DNA of 64,000 nucleotides. Origin: Candidatus Eremiobacterota bacterium (GTDB taxonomy: Bacteria; Vulcanimicrobiota; Vulcanimicrobiia; Vulcanimicrobiales; Vulcanimicrobiaceae). Both the position numbers and the translations under genes were made by a program. The DNA lies in assembly GCA_019235885.1 (NCBI GenBank), contig JAFAKB010000088.1, positions 60,339 through 124,338 of the forward strand, read 5' to 3'. Under the pieces are notes generated by a model that saw only the letters and a list, made by a program, of their open reading frames with translations, was not told the DNA's origin and did no database searches. Positions 37,632 through 46,401 of this stretch are shown piece by piece. Each line of letters starts with the position of its first letter. Within the stretch, counting starts at the first letter, position 1.

Positions 37632-38725
37632 GCGGCTCCGGCCAGCTCGGCGACGGCGTGCGCGATCGCGCGGGCGCCGCCGGGGCCGCCCATCCGCTCC
37701 CGCCCGATCGCGCCCATCCGGGCCCGCCGCAGCTCGTCACCGGCGAGCGCGTCGAGGGCGGCGGCCGCGGCCTCGGGCGCGCCCGGGACGACCAGCAGCG
37801 CCTCCCCGAGCAGCGCGATCTGGCGCTTGCGGTACCAGGCGTCCCGCGGCGCGTCGTGGAGGTCGAGCGCGACGACCGGAAGGCCTTCGGCGGCGGCGGC
37901 CTCGTTGGCGGTCCCGCTCTGTCCGATCACGAGCGTCGCGCCGTGCAGCAGCGCGCCGAGCGGCCCCGGCCACGGGCGCAGACCGCCGCGCTCGAGCGCC
38001 GGCGCGAAGCGCGCGGGATCGAGGTTCGGCGCGACCGAGAGAATCGCGTCGAGCTGCGGCCGGCGCGCGCGCAGCGCCGCGACCGCCTCCGCGATGCACA
38101 GCGCATCGCCGTAGGCGCGCTCGCGCGAGCCGGGGAGGAGCGCCAGGCGCAGCGGCGCTCGCCACTCGACGCGCTCGTCGGTCGCCAGCAGGTCGGCGAT
38201 GACGTTCCCCGGCGCGTCGGCGGCGAGCCCGTGCGCGCGCAGATCGTTCGCGGTCGCCGCGTCGCGCACGAAGATGCGCTGCGCGACGCGCAGGATGCGC
38301 CGCTCGCCCGTACCGTAGCGCGCGACGTAGACGCTCTTCGCCGTGCCGACGTACGCCAGCGGCGCGCGCGCGATCCGCGCCAGCGCGCACGCGTACGCGT
38401 CGCCGACCGCGACGACGGCGGCGTAGCGGCGCGCGCCGCGCGCCGCGCGCAGAAACGCGAGCTGCCGCGCGAACAAGCCGATGAATCCCGCGCCGAGGTC
38501 GCGCACGAACGCGCGCACGTTGCCCATCGCGACCAGCCCGCCCGAGGGCATCGCGCGCTGTGGCCCGACGTCCGGGAAATCGCGTCCGCCGAGCTGCTCG
38601 CCGACCAGCCCGAAGTGCTCGGTGCGCACGTTCGCCAGCGCGCGCAGCTCGTGCGCGATCCGCGCGGCGATCGCCGCCTCGCCGTGCCCGTTCGTCACGA
38701 ACAGCACGCGCTTCGAAGCCACCAT
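37628..38725 (-). CDS. LpxB-related glycosyltransferase (paralogue)
   Basis: A 365-residue GT-B fold protein of the lipid-A-disaccharide synthase-related family. Features are LFVTNGHGEAAIAARIAHEL at the N-terminus, VVAVGDAYACALAR, RLALLPGSRERAYGDA and TLVIGQSGTANEAAAAEGLPVVALD. The family occurs in Cyanobacteria and other non-proteobacterial diderms in addition to a genuine LpxB, and the substrate is unknown. The gene is 37 bp downstream of the metallophosphatase in the envelope operon. A second lipid-linked glycosyl transfer in LPS assembly is a plausible inference. Confidence 0.82.
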   Translation of the reverse strand: MVASKRVLFVTNGHGEAAIAARIAHELRALANVRTEHFGLVGEQLGGRDFPDVGPQRAMPSGGLVAMGNVRAFVRDLGAGFIGLFARQLAFLRAARGARRYAAVVAVGDAYACALARIARAPLAYVGTAKSVYVARYGTGERRILRVAQRIFVRDAATANDLRAHGLAADAPGNVIADLLATDERVEWRAPLRLALLPGSRERAYGDALCIAEAVAALRARRPQLDAILSVAPNLDPARFAPALERGGLRPWPGPLGALLHGATLVIGQSGTANEAAAAEGLPVVALDLHDAPRDAWYRKRQIALLGEALLVVPGAPEAAAAALDALAGDELRRARMGAIGRERMGGPGGARAIAHAVAELAGAA

Positions 38726-38762
38726 TACGTGGCGCCTCCGCGGCCGGCGCGGATTCCGCGTA

Positions 38763-39506
38763 TCACCGCAGACGTTCCAACGAGAAGTCCGCGACCTTCG
38801 CGCGGCCGCTCGCGTCTTTGACGAGCTCGGTGCGCGAAGCGAACTTCCCGTACGGCCCCGCGTGCACGATCGGGACGCCGTTCACGAGTTGCGGCTCGGG
38901 CAACGTGTCGTGGCTGTGCCCGCCGAGGATCAGCTCGAGCCGTGGAACGCGCTGCGCGAGGATGCGGTCGTGCGCGAGCCCGAGGTGCGAGAGCGCGACC
39001 AGCGTCGTCTCCGGCGGCGTGCTCGCGGCGATCGCCGCAGCGACGTCGACCGGATCGAGAAACCGCCAGCCGAAGAGACGTTCCCACGGCGAGCCGCTCG
39101 GATACTGCACCACGAGCAGGCCGAAGAACCGCAGCGTCCACGCCATAGCCGCTGCCGAGCTTGCCGAAGGATCGGTTCGCTGCAGCGTCACGTCGCGCGT
39201 GAACGGGAGCGGGCGGCCTTTGAGGTCGACAAGATTCGCGCAGGTCAGCGGATGGTGCATCTTCGCCGCGCGCGCGCGCACCGCGCCGGCGACGTAGTGG
39301 AACTCGCGGTTGCCCATCGCCTGCACGTCGACGTGCGCCGCGTCGAGCGCCGCAATGATCGGCTCGTTGCGATGATAGACCGTCTGCGAGCCGCGCAACG
39401 AGTCGCCGCAGTCCGCGTACAGTCCCGGCTGCGCCGCGCGCAGCGCGTTCAGCGGCGCCGCGATGTGCCGGTGATCGTGCAAGTCGCTCGTGTGATAGAT
39501 GCGCAT
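38763..39506 (-). CDS. Calcineurin-like metallophosphatase (5'-nucleotidase/UDP-sugar hydrolase type)
   Basis: A 247-residue enzyme with the dinuclear-metal motifs of calcineurin-like phosphoesterases: SDLHDH (D8-x-H10), ADCGDSLRG (D32 and D35), MGNREFH (N66, H70), ALSHLG and GGHSHD. The ATG at 39506 begins two bases after the lpxB stop. The architecture follows the N-terminal domain of 5'-nucleotidases/UshA, but there is no signal peptide, so it is cytosolic. No classical lpxH or lpxI is seen in the operon. Its position makes it a candidate for hydrolysing UDP-2,3-diacylglucosamine (inference). Confidence 0.82.
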   Translation of the reverse strand: MRIYHTSDLHDHRHIAAPLNALRAAQPGLYADCGDSLRGSQTVYHRNEPIIAALDAAHVDVQAMGNREFHYVAGAVRARAAKMHHPLTCANLVDLKGRPLPFTRDVTLQRTDPSASSAAAMAWTLRFFGLLVVQYPSGSPWERLFGWRFLDPVDVAAAIAASTPPETTLVALSHLGLAHDRILAQRVPRLELILGGHSHDTLPEPQLVNGVPIVHAGPYGKFASRTELVKDASGRAKVADFSLERLR

Positions 39507-39508
39507 GG

Positions 39509-40654
39509 TTAGAGCGGCGCCGCCGCGATCGCGCGCGCAACGACGGGGTTGCTGTCTGCTGCGACGTTCAGCACCCAGTCGGCGTTGCGCTGCAGCGCAT
39601 CCGGCGGACCGAGGGCCGCACGGACGCGCGCATAGCCGTCGGCCTGTTGCTGCGGGTGCGCCAGCAGCGCGAGAATCTGTTCCGCGAGCGCCGCGGGGGT
39701 CGCATCGTTCTGCAGCAGCTCCGGAACGATCGGCGCGCCGGCGACGAGGTTCGGCAGCGTCACGTACGTGCCGTGGTAGACGCGGCGCGCGATCTTCGCT
39801 TGCGCTTCGGAGAGCACGTACAGCGCGACGGCCGGCGTGCCGATCAGCGCGGCCTCGAGCACCGCGGTCCCGGAGGCGATCGCGGCCGCGTCGGCCTCGT
39901 GCAGCGCGGCGCGCGCGTCGCGCACGATCTCGAGCGGGAGCGGCGAGCGCAGCGCGAGCAGGTGCTCGAGATGCTTCTGCGCGTCCTCGCCCGCGGCGAC
40001 CAGCAGCGCGCGCACGTTCGGCCGCGACTCGCGCGCGCGCGCCAGCGCGTCGAGCAGCCGCGGCGCGTGGCGCTCGATCTCGCCGGCGCGGCTGCCGGGG
40101 AGCAGCGCGATCGTGCCGCCGCCGGCGGGCGCGGCCGGGCGCGGAGCGCGCGCCGCGATCGTGGAGACGAGCGGGTGGCCCACGTAGCCGATCGGGAGCC
40201 CGAGCGAACGGTAGAACTCCGCTTGGTGGCGGAAGACCGTGAGCGCGTCGCACAGCGCGGCGACGCGGCGCGCGCGCTTCGCGCTGTCGAGCCACGCCGA
40301 AGGCGGCGCGTAGTACACGATCGGCTGCGCAAACCCGAGCCGGCGCAGCAGCGCCGCCAAGCGCAGGTTGAACGCGCCGAAGTCGACCAGCACGACGAGA
40401 TCGGGCGGCGCGCGCCGCAGCGCGACGGCGACGCGCAGCCCGGCGCTCACCGTGCGCGGCAGCCGCCGCAGCGCTTCGAAGACGCCGATCGAGGCCCAGC
40501 CGCGGTTGCGCTGCACGATCCGCACGCCGGCGCGCTCGAGCCGCTCGTCGCCGATCCCTTCCGCCTCGATCGCCGCACGCGTTCGCATCGCACCCAGCAA
40601 GTCGGCGGCCAACAGCTCACCAGATGCTTCGCCCGTCGAGAAAAAGACTCTCAT
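39509..40654 (-). CDS. lpxB: Lipid-A-disaccharide synthase
   Basis: A 381-residue GT19 enzyme. Family features are FFSTGEASGELLAADLL, GIGDERLERAGV (the position of GGPxM), PDLVVLVDFGAFNLRLA, IVYYAPPSAWLDSAKRARRVA, YVGHPLV, IALLPGSRAGEIERH and SGTAVLEAALIGTPAVALY. It condenses lipid X with UDP-2,3-diacylglucosamine at the inner membrane. Normal family length is about 380. It follows lpxA by 25 bp and is followed by the metallophosphatase after 2 bp. Confidence 0.93.
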   Translation of the reverse strand: MRVFFSTGEASGELLAADLLGAMRTRAAIEAEGIGDERLERAGVRIVQRNRGWASIGVFEALRRLPRTVSAGLRVAVALRRAPPDLVVLVDFGAFNLRLAALLRRLGFAQPIVYYAPPSAWLDSAKRARRVAALCDALTVFRHQAEFYRSLGLPIGYVGHPLVSTIAARAPRPAAPAGGGTIALLPGSRAGEIERHAPRLLDALARARESRPNVRALLVAAGEDAQKHLEHLLALRSPLPLEIVRDARAALHEADAAAIASGTAVLEAALIGTPAVALYVLSEAQAKIARRVYHGTYVTLPNLVAGAPIVPELLQNDATPAALAEQILALLAHPQQQADGYARVRAALGPPDALQRNADWVLNVAADSNPVVARAIAAAPL

Positions 40655-40679
40655 GCTGATGGCCCGAGCGCAGGCGCGC

Positions 40680-41449
40680 CTATTTGAGGATCCCGCGCTC
40701 GGAGGGCGCTTCGAGAAACTCGAGCAGCGTGCGGCCTTCTGGGGTTTTCACGCTGTCGCGCAGCGCGGCCACCGCGCGCGAGACGCTCTGGCCGTTGGCG
40801 TAGAGCGTCTTGTAGATCTCTTTCAGCTCGGCGATCGCGTCGCGCGCGAAGCCGGCGCGGCGCAAGCCGACCAAGTTCGGGCCGAGCACCTCGGGCGGGT
40901 TGCCGTCCGCGAGCAAGTACGGCGGAAGATCTTTGCCGAGCTTCGCGTAGCCGCCGACGAACGCGTGCCGCCCGATGCGCACGAACTGGTGCACGCCGGC
41001 CATCGCGCCGATCCCGGCATGGTCCTCGACGACGACGTGCCCGGCGAGCTGCGCGAGGTTCGACATCGTCACGTGGTTGCCGACCCGGCAGTTGTGCGCG
41101 ACGTGCGTGTAGGCGAGCAGCAGACAGTCGTCACCGATCGAGGTGACGCCGCCGGCGTCGGCGGTTCCGCGGTGGACCGAGGCGTACTCGCGGATCACGG
41201 TGCGCGCGCCGATCGTCGTGTGCGCGACCTCGTCCGGCTCCGCTTTGCGGTCTTGCGACGGCGCGCCGATCGTCGCGAACGGGTGGATCGTCGTGTCCTC
41301 GCCGATCGTCGTGCGCCCGGTGACGACGACGTGCGCGAGCAGCGTCGCGCGCGGCCCGATCGTCACGTGCTCGCCGATCACGCAGTACGGCCCGACGTCG
41401 ACGGTGCGCGAGAGCTTCGCGTTCGGGTGGACGATCGCGCTGGGATGGA

Positions 41450-41453
<4 letters not shown>
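40680..41453 (-). CDS. lpxA: UDP-N-acetylglucosamine acyltransferase
   Basis: A 257-residue left-handed beta-helix enzyme with hexapeptide repeats throughout 1-185 (VIHPSAIVHPNAKL, VGPYCVIGEHVTIGP), the catalytic H120 in THVAHNCRVG and a helical C-terminal domain. It performs the first step of lipid A synthesis. The GTG at 41453 overlaps the fabZ stop (GTGA) and matches the usual family start just before the first hexapeptide. Upstream in-frame starts would run through fabZ. Confidence 0.94.
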
Positions 41454-41923
<470 letters not shown>

Positions 41924-41937
41924 AACGGGATTCCTCG

Positions 41938-42792
41938 CTACTGAGAGTGCATGGGCCGAAGGCCCACGGCGGGCTCGTCGAACGACGAACCGACAAGCTC
42001 GCGCACGGCCGTGCAGTGCAGCTTGTGCCCGCTCTTGATCGCGATCACCTCGCACTGCGGGTAGGCGCCGAGCAGCGCGAAGTCGCCGACCAAGTCGAGG
42101 ATCTTGTGGCGCGCCGGCTCGTACGGCGAGCGCAGCGGCTTGAGCGGTCCCTCCGGACCGAACACGACCGCGTTGTCGAGCGTCCCGCCCTGCGCGAGCC
42201 CGCGCCCGCGCAGCGCCTCCAGCTCGTGCAGGAAGCCGAAAGTGCGGTTCGGCGCGATCTCCGCGCGGTACGTCTCGGGCGTGATCTCGGCTTCGACGTA
42301 CTGCGAGCCGACCGGGCTCGGGTAGTCGATCGTCATCCGCACCCGGAACGCGGACGCCGGCGCGACGATCAGCAGCTTCTCGCCGTCGCGGAAGACGCGC
42401 GGCTCGGTCGGAATCCAGCGCCGCCGCGCCTCGTGGAGCGTCGCCAGCCCGACCGCCGCGACCGCGTCGGCGAAGACCTTCGCGCTGCCGTCCTCGACCG
42501 GGATCTCCGGCCCTTCGACCTCGATCAGCGCGTTGTCGACCCCGCACCCCAGCAGCGCCGAGAGCAGGTGCTCGACGGTCGAGACGCGGTGCCCGCCGGC
42601 ACCCAGCACGGTCGCGCGCGCGGTGTCGACGACGTAGTCGCCGCGCGCCGGGAACTGCACCTGGCCGTTCAGCCGGAACTGCAGGCCGTGGCCGGCCGGG
42701 GCGGGGAGGACGCGGGCGCTCGCCGGCGCGCCGGTATGGAGGCCGGCGCCTTCGAACGCGATCGCGTCGCGCAACGTCGTCTGGTACTGCAC
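41938..42792 (-). CDS. lpxC: UDP-3-O-acyl-N-acetylglucosamine deacetylase
   Basis: A 284-residue zinc amidase. The zinc ligands are H75 (VEHLLSAL), H229 and D233 (RHKILDLVGD), and H256 lies in the SGHKLH catalytic loop. It starts with a GTG (VQYQTTLRDAIAFEGAGLHTG), one base after the lpxD stop. A longer form reading into lpxD is unlikely. This is the committed step of lipid A synthesis. The length is slightly below the 305 residues of E. coli LpxC, with a shortened C-terminus. Confidence 0.95.
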   Translation of the reverse strand: MQYQTTLRDAIAFEGAGLHTGAPASARVLPAPAGHGLQFRLNGQVQFPARGDYVVDTARATVLGAGGHRVSTVEHLLSALLGCGVDNALIEVEGPEIPVEDGSAKVFADAVAAVGLATLHEARRRWIPTEPRVFRDGEKLLIVAPASAFRVRMTIDYPSPVGSQYVEAEITPETYRAEIAPNRTFGFLHELEALRGRGLAQGGTLDNAVVFGPEGPLKPLRSPYEPARHKILDLVGDFALLGAYPQCEVIAIKSGHKLHCTAVRELVGSSFDEPAVGLRPMHSQ

Positions 42793-42793
42793 G

Positions 42794-43855
42794 TCAGCTC
42801 TTTTCGCCGCCGCCCTTCTCCAGGGCGTCGACCCGAGCATACAGCTTCGGCAAGCGCCGAAGGTACGCCTGGAGCCGCACGTGGTCGCGGTGGTTCTGCG
42901 CCGGCTGGCCGGTGACGAAAGCCCCGTCCGGGACGTCGCCCCAGATGTGCGAGGCGCCGCCGATGACGACCCGGTTTCCGATCTTCACGTGCCCCTTGAA
43001 GAGCACCGACCCGGCGACCAGCACGTTGTCGCCGATCTCGGTCGTCCCGGCCAGCCCGGCGAGGGCGGCGATCACGGTGTCGCGGCCGATCCGCGAGTTG
43101 TGGCCGATCTGGCAGAGGTTGTCGATCTTCGTCCCGGCGCCGACCGAGGTGACCCCGGTCTGGGCCCGGTCGATGCAGGTGTTCGCCCCGACCTCGACGT
43201 CGTCGCCGAGCTCCACGATCCCGACCTGCGGGATCTTCATCGCCCGCCCGTCGACGAACGCCCAGCCGAAACCGTCGCTCCCGATCACCGCGCCGCTCTG
43301 CAGGACGACGCGGTTCCCGGCGACGCAGCGGTCGGCCAGGTACGCGCGCGGGTGGAACAGGCAGTCTTCGCCGAGCGCGGCCGCGGCGCCGACCGCGACG
43401 CCGGCGTGCAGGACGCTGCGCGCGCCGACCCGCGCCCCGGGCCCGACCGCGACGTGCGGCCCGATCCAGACGCCCTCGCCGAGGCTCGCGCTGGGGTGGA
43501 TCGCCGCGCTGGGGTGGACGAACGGGCCCTTCGGCCGCGGCGGCTCGAGGGCGGCGAGCAGTGCGGCGAGCGCGGCGCGCGCCGACGGCACCGCGAGCAG
43601 CGGCTTCGGATACGTCTCGCCGGCGCCGACCAGCGCGGCGTCAGTCAGCACCGCCGCGGCCCGCGAGCCGAGCGCCGTCTTGAGATAGCGCTCGTCGACC
43701 GCGAACGTCAGCGTCGCCGGGTCGGCGTCGTCGACCGCGGCGATGCGCTCCACGACGACGGACGGATCGCCGATCACCTGCCCGCCGGTCCGCTCGGCCA
43801 ACTGCGCCAACGTTCCCAGCACGTCCGGCGCCTTCGGCGCCGGATGGTTCGTCAT
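42794..43855 (-). CDS. lpxD: UDP-3-O-(3-hydroxyacyl)glucosamine N-acyltransferase
   Basis: A 353-residue enzyme: an N-terminal uridine-binding domain (1-110, with LTFAVDERYLKTAL), then a long hexapeptide beta-helix (about 115-310) with the catalytic His in QIGHNSRIG near 245, FGWAFVDGRAMKIPQVG and IGGASHIWGDVPDG. A C-terminal helix carries RLQAYLRRLPKLYARV. It adds the N-linked acyl chain after LpxC. It overlaps the upstream Skp-like gene by 4 nt. Confidence 0.95.
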   Translation of the reverse strand: MTNHPAPKAPDVLGTLAQLAERTGGQVIGDPSVVVERIAAVDDADPATLTFAVDERYLKTALGSRAAAVLTDAALVGAGETYPKPLLAVPSARAALAALLAALEPPRPKGPFVHPSAAIHPSASLGEGVWIGPHVAVGPGARVGARSVLHAGVAVGAAAALGEDCLFHPRAYLADRCVAGNRVVLQSGAVIGSDGFGWAFVDGRAMKIPQVGIVELGDDVEVGANTCIDRAQTGVTSVGAGTKIDNLCQIGHNSRIGRDTVIAALAGLAGTTEIGDNVLVAGSVLFKGHVKIGNRVVIGGASHIWGDVPDGAFVTGQPAQNHRDHVRLQAYLRRLPKLYARVDALEKGGGEKS

Positions 43856-44268
43856 GGCGAGGGGGTGCCTTTGTCGTCGATCTTGAGGATCTTCTCGACG
43901 TCCTTGGTGATGTCGACCCCGCCGTAACCGACGTACTGCCGGGTGAACACGTAGCTGAGCTTCTTGTCGCTCGCGACCTGCTTCGCCGCCGCCGTCACGT
44001 CGTCGCTCAGCTCCTTTTGGTCGTTCGCGAAACGCGCTTGCAGCTGCGCGCGCGCCTGCGCCTTCGCTTGCGGCGAGCGGTTCGAGCGCTCGATCGTCGC
44101 CGCGTCAGCCGCCAGCTGGTTCTGGTAGTTCTGGAACTTCGGCCAGTTCTGCGAGATGCGCTGAACGTCGACCAACCCGATGGTGCTGTGGTCCCCGCCG
44201 GTGCAGGCGCACAGCGAGCTCAGCGACACGGCGGCGAGAATTGCGCGCGAGACGGAAGTTAGGGTCAT
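43852..44268 (-). CDS. Skp/OmpH-like periplasmic lipoprotein, third tandem copy
   Basis: A 138-residue protein from the ATG at 44268. A hydrophobic leader ends in a lipobox-like SSLC (C20) with a second Cys nearby. An OmpH/Skp-like coiled coil follows: IGLVDVQRISQNWPKFQNYQNQL, a helical hairpin, then YVFTRQYVGYGGVDITKDVEKIL. Skp holds unfolded outer-membrane proteins on the way to BamA. The DIT-K-DV end is shared with the two preceding genes. Size is close to ordinary Skp, but membrane anchoring is unusual. It lies between the long coiled-coil paralogue and lpxD, with 4-nt overlaps at both ends. Confidence 0.82.
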   Translation of the reverse strand: MTLTSVSRAILAAVSLSSLCACTGGDHSTIGLVDVQRISQNWPKFQNYQNQLAADAATIERSNRSPQAKAQARAQLQARFANDQKELSDDVTAAAKQVASDKKLSYVFTRQYVGYGGVDITKDVEKILKIDDKGTPSP

Positions 44269-45593
44269 TCGTGGAGGCTTTCGATGTCCTTGAGAGCGTC
44301 CGGCGTGAGATCGACTCCGCCGGCGGGGGCGACGATGTTGGTGAGCACGACCGAGATCCCGCGCTGCTCCGCGATCAAGCGGACCTCGCGGTCGATCTGC
44401 GCGGTGATCTGGTCGTAGAGCTGATCGTGCTTTCGGCGCAGCGAGGCGATCTGCGCGTTCGCGCTCTGCGTTGACGCCGTGTCGATCCCGTGGAGCTCGG
44501 CGTAGCGGCGCGAGAGGTCGCTGCGCGTTTTCTGGAAGTCGGCGATCGTCGTCTTCGCGTCGCTCTGGAAGCGCTTCGCGTAGTCGTTGTGGAGCTGTTC
44601 GATCCGAGAGCGCAGCGCGGGCGGCAAGTTGCCGCTCAGCCGCTGCTGGCCGCCGCCGGTCTGCACGACCGGGCCGGCGCTCGAGACTTGCCGCGCGAGC
44701 GAGCTCTGGCGCTGCGCGAGCGAGCTGAGCGAGTGCTGCCGGATCGAGGCGACCTGCGCGTTCAGCTCGCTCTGCACCTGGTCGTGCAGCTGCGTCTGCA
44801 GCGCCGCCAGCGTCTGCTGGTCGCGGTTGCGCTGCGCCGCGAGCGCGTCGGCTTCTTTGCGGTCGATCGCGGTGAGCTGCTTCTGCGCCTCCTCGCGCGC
44901 CGCGTCGTCGAGCGCGAGCGACGAGAGCTTGGTGCGCAGCGCCAGCCGCTGCGGCGCGTCCTCGTTCGCCAGCTTCAGCGAGAGCGCCGACTCCTTCGAC
45001 TGCAGCTCGTCGGCTTTCGCCTGATACGTGCGCGCGGCGCGGTCGCTCAGCGCCTTCTGCGCGGCGTTGATCTGCGCTTGGTCTTGCTTCTGCAGCGTCG
45101 CGCGGTACGCGTTCAGGTCGCGCTGCGCTTGCGCGGCGACGCCGCTCTGCTGCTGCGCCGCGGTCGCGTTGACGTTGCCCGCGATCTGGCCCGCGCTCGG
45201 CCCGTTGATTCCGGCGCTCTTCATCGCCGCGGCGATCGCCGCGTTCTCTTGCGCCATGTACTGCTGCTGCTTCTGCGCGATGAGCTTCTGCGTGCGGTCC
45301 GCCGCGTCGTTGAGCTGCTTCTGAAGCTCGGCCTCGCGCCTGCGCAGCTCCGGATCGCTGGCCGCGAGCTGGGGAGCGGTCGTGGTCAGATCGAACGCGT
45401 CGATGCTGCGCTCGTAGTGCGCGAGCTGATCGTAGAGCGGGTGCTTGTGCACCAGCTCGTCCATGCGCACGTATCCGACGACCCCCGACCCCGAGGTCGC
45501 AGCCGGCTTGGAAGCCGGGGTGCACCCGGTGAGCGCGAGCGCGGCCGGCGCGCACACGCTGAGCGCAAGGGCGACAAGGCCCGAATGCGTCAT
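44265..45593 (-). CDS. Large coiled-coil Skp/OmpH-like lipoprotein, second tandem copy
   Basis: A 442-residue protein with a signal peptide and lipobox (LTGC, C24), a GYVRMDELVHKHPLYDQL start typical of OmpH family members, then about 340 residues of Gln/Ala/Arg-rich coiled coil. The end (ISVVLTNIVAPAGGVDLTPDAL) corresponds to the Skp C-terminal strand. It is roughly three times as long as ordinary Skp. The coiled coil could extend a long way into the periplasm. The stop overlaps the start of the smaller copy and the start overlaps the end of the first copy. Confidence 0.75.
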   Translation of the reverse strand: MTHSGLVALALSVCAPAALALTGCTPASKPAATSGSGVVGYVRMDELVHKHPLYDQLAHYERSIDAFDLTTTAPQLAASDPELRRREAELQKQLNDAADRTQKLIAQKQQQYMAQENAAIAAAMKSAGINGPSAGQIAGNVNATAAQQQSGVAAQAQRDLNAYRATLQKQDQAQINAAQKALSDRAARTYQAKADELQSKESALSLKLANEDAPQRLALRTKLSSLALDDAAREEAQKQLTAIDRKEADALAAQRNRDQQTLAALQTQLHDQVQSELNAQVASIRQHSLSSLAQRQSSLARQVSSAGPVVQTGGGQQRLSGNLPPALRSRIEQLHNDYAKRFQSDAKTTIADFQKTRSDLSRRYAELHGIDTASTQSANAQIASLRRKHDQLYDQITAQIDREVRLIAEQRGISVVLTNIVAPAGGVDLTPDALKDIESLHE

Positions 45594-46399
45594 TTGAGCT
45601 TGGCGGTGACGTCTTTGGTGATGTCGGTCCCGCCGAACACGATGTTGCCCTTGTCGACGACGAGCACCAAGCCTTTGCTCTTCGCGACGTCGGAGATCGC
45701 CGCGCGCGTCGAGTCGACCACCGGCTTCAAGGTCGCGTTCTGGCGGTCGTCGAGCGTCTTGCGATAGTCTTTCAGCACGGCGTCGCGGTCCGCGTCGGTC
45801 TTCGCGCTCTTCAGCTTGTCCTGCGCGACCTTTTGCTGGTCGGCCTGAAACTTCTGGAAGTCGTCGGTCGCCGCTTTCACCTTGGGCGTCTGGTCGATCG
45901 CGGCTTGGTCGACGAAGCCGACGCTCGAGGGCGGCGGCGAGGACTGCGGCGGGACGGGATCGCCGGGGCCGCTGAGCAGATCGCGCACGTTTCCGGTGAT
46001 GTCGGTGCCACCGAAGACGACGATCCGCTTGTCGACGACCACCGAGAGGCTCTTCGACGAGGCGACCGAGGCGATCGCGGCTTGCGCCTTGCCGAACAGC
46101 GGGCCGAAGAGCTGGCGCTGCTTGTCGGCCATCCTCTGCTGAAACTCGGCGGCGAGCCGCTGTTGCTCGGCCTGCGAGGCGCGCTTCGCGCGCTTCAGGT
46201 ACGAGTTGCGCAGGCTGTTGCCGTAGTCGTTCAACTGCTTGTTCGCGGCTTGGAACTGCGGCAGCGCGGCGAGCGCTGACTGGTCGAGCGCACCGATGTC
46301 GGTGACGTCCGTCGCGCCGATCGCGGGCGTCGCCAGTACCCCGGCGACGAGCGCGAACGCGAGCGCGGCGGCGCGGCCGCGCGTAAATGGGTTCTTCAT
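45590..46399 (-). CDS. Tandem Skp/OmpH-domain periplasmic chaperone, first copy
   Basis: A 269-residue protein with a cleavable signal peptide (ALAFALVAGVLATPAIGA, cut near 29) and two OmpH-like units in one chain. The first ends SLSVVVDKRIVVFGGTDITGNV near 135. After a Pro/Ser linker the second (VGFVDQAAIDQTPKV...) ends LVLVVDKGNIVFGGTDITKDV. Internal duplication is therefore clear. It follows bamA by only two bases, the classical bamA-skp arrangement, and should deliver outer-membrane proteins to BamA. Confidence 0.85.
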   Translation of the reverse strand: MKNPFTRGRAAALAFALVAGVLATPAIGATDVTDIGALDQSALAALPQFQAANKQLNDYGNSLRNSYLKRAKRASQAEQQRLAAEFQQRMADKQRQLFGPLFGKAQAAIASVASSKSLSVVVDKRIVVFGGTDITGNVRDLLSGPGDPVPPQSSPPPSSVGFVDQAAIDQTPKVKAATDDFQKFQADQQKVAQDKLKSAKTDADRDAVLKDYRKTLDDRQNATLKPVVDSTRAAISDVAKSKGLVLVVDKGNIVFGGTDITKDVTAKLK

Positions 46400-46401
46400 G
46401 C

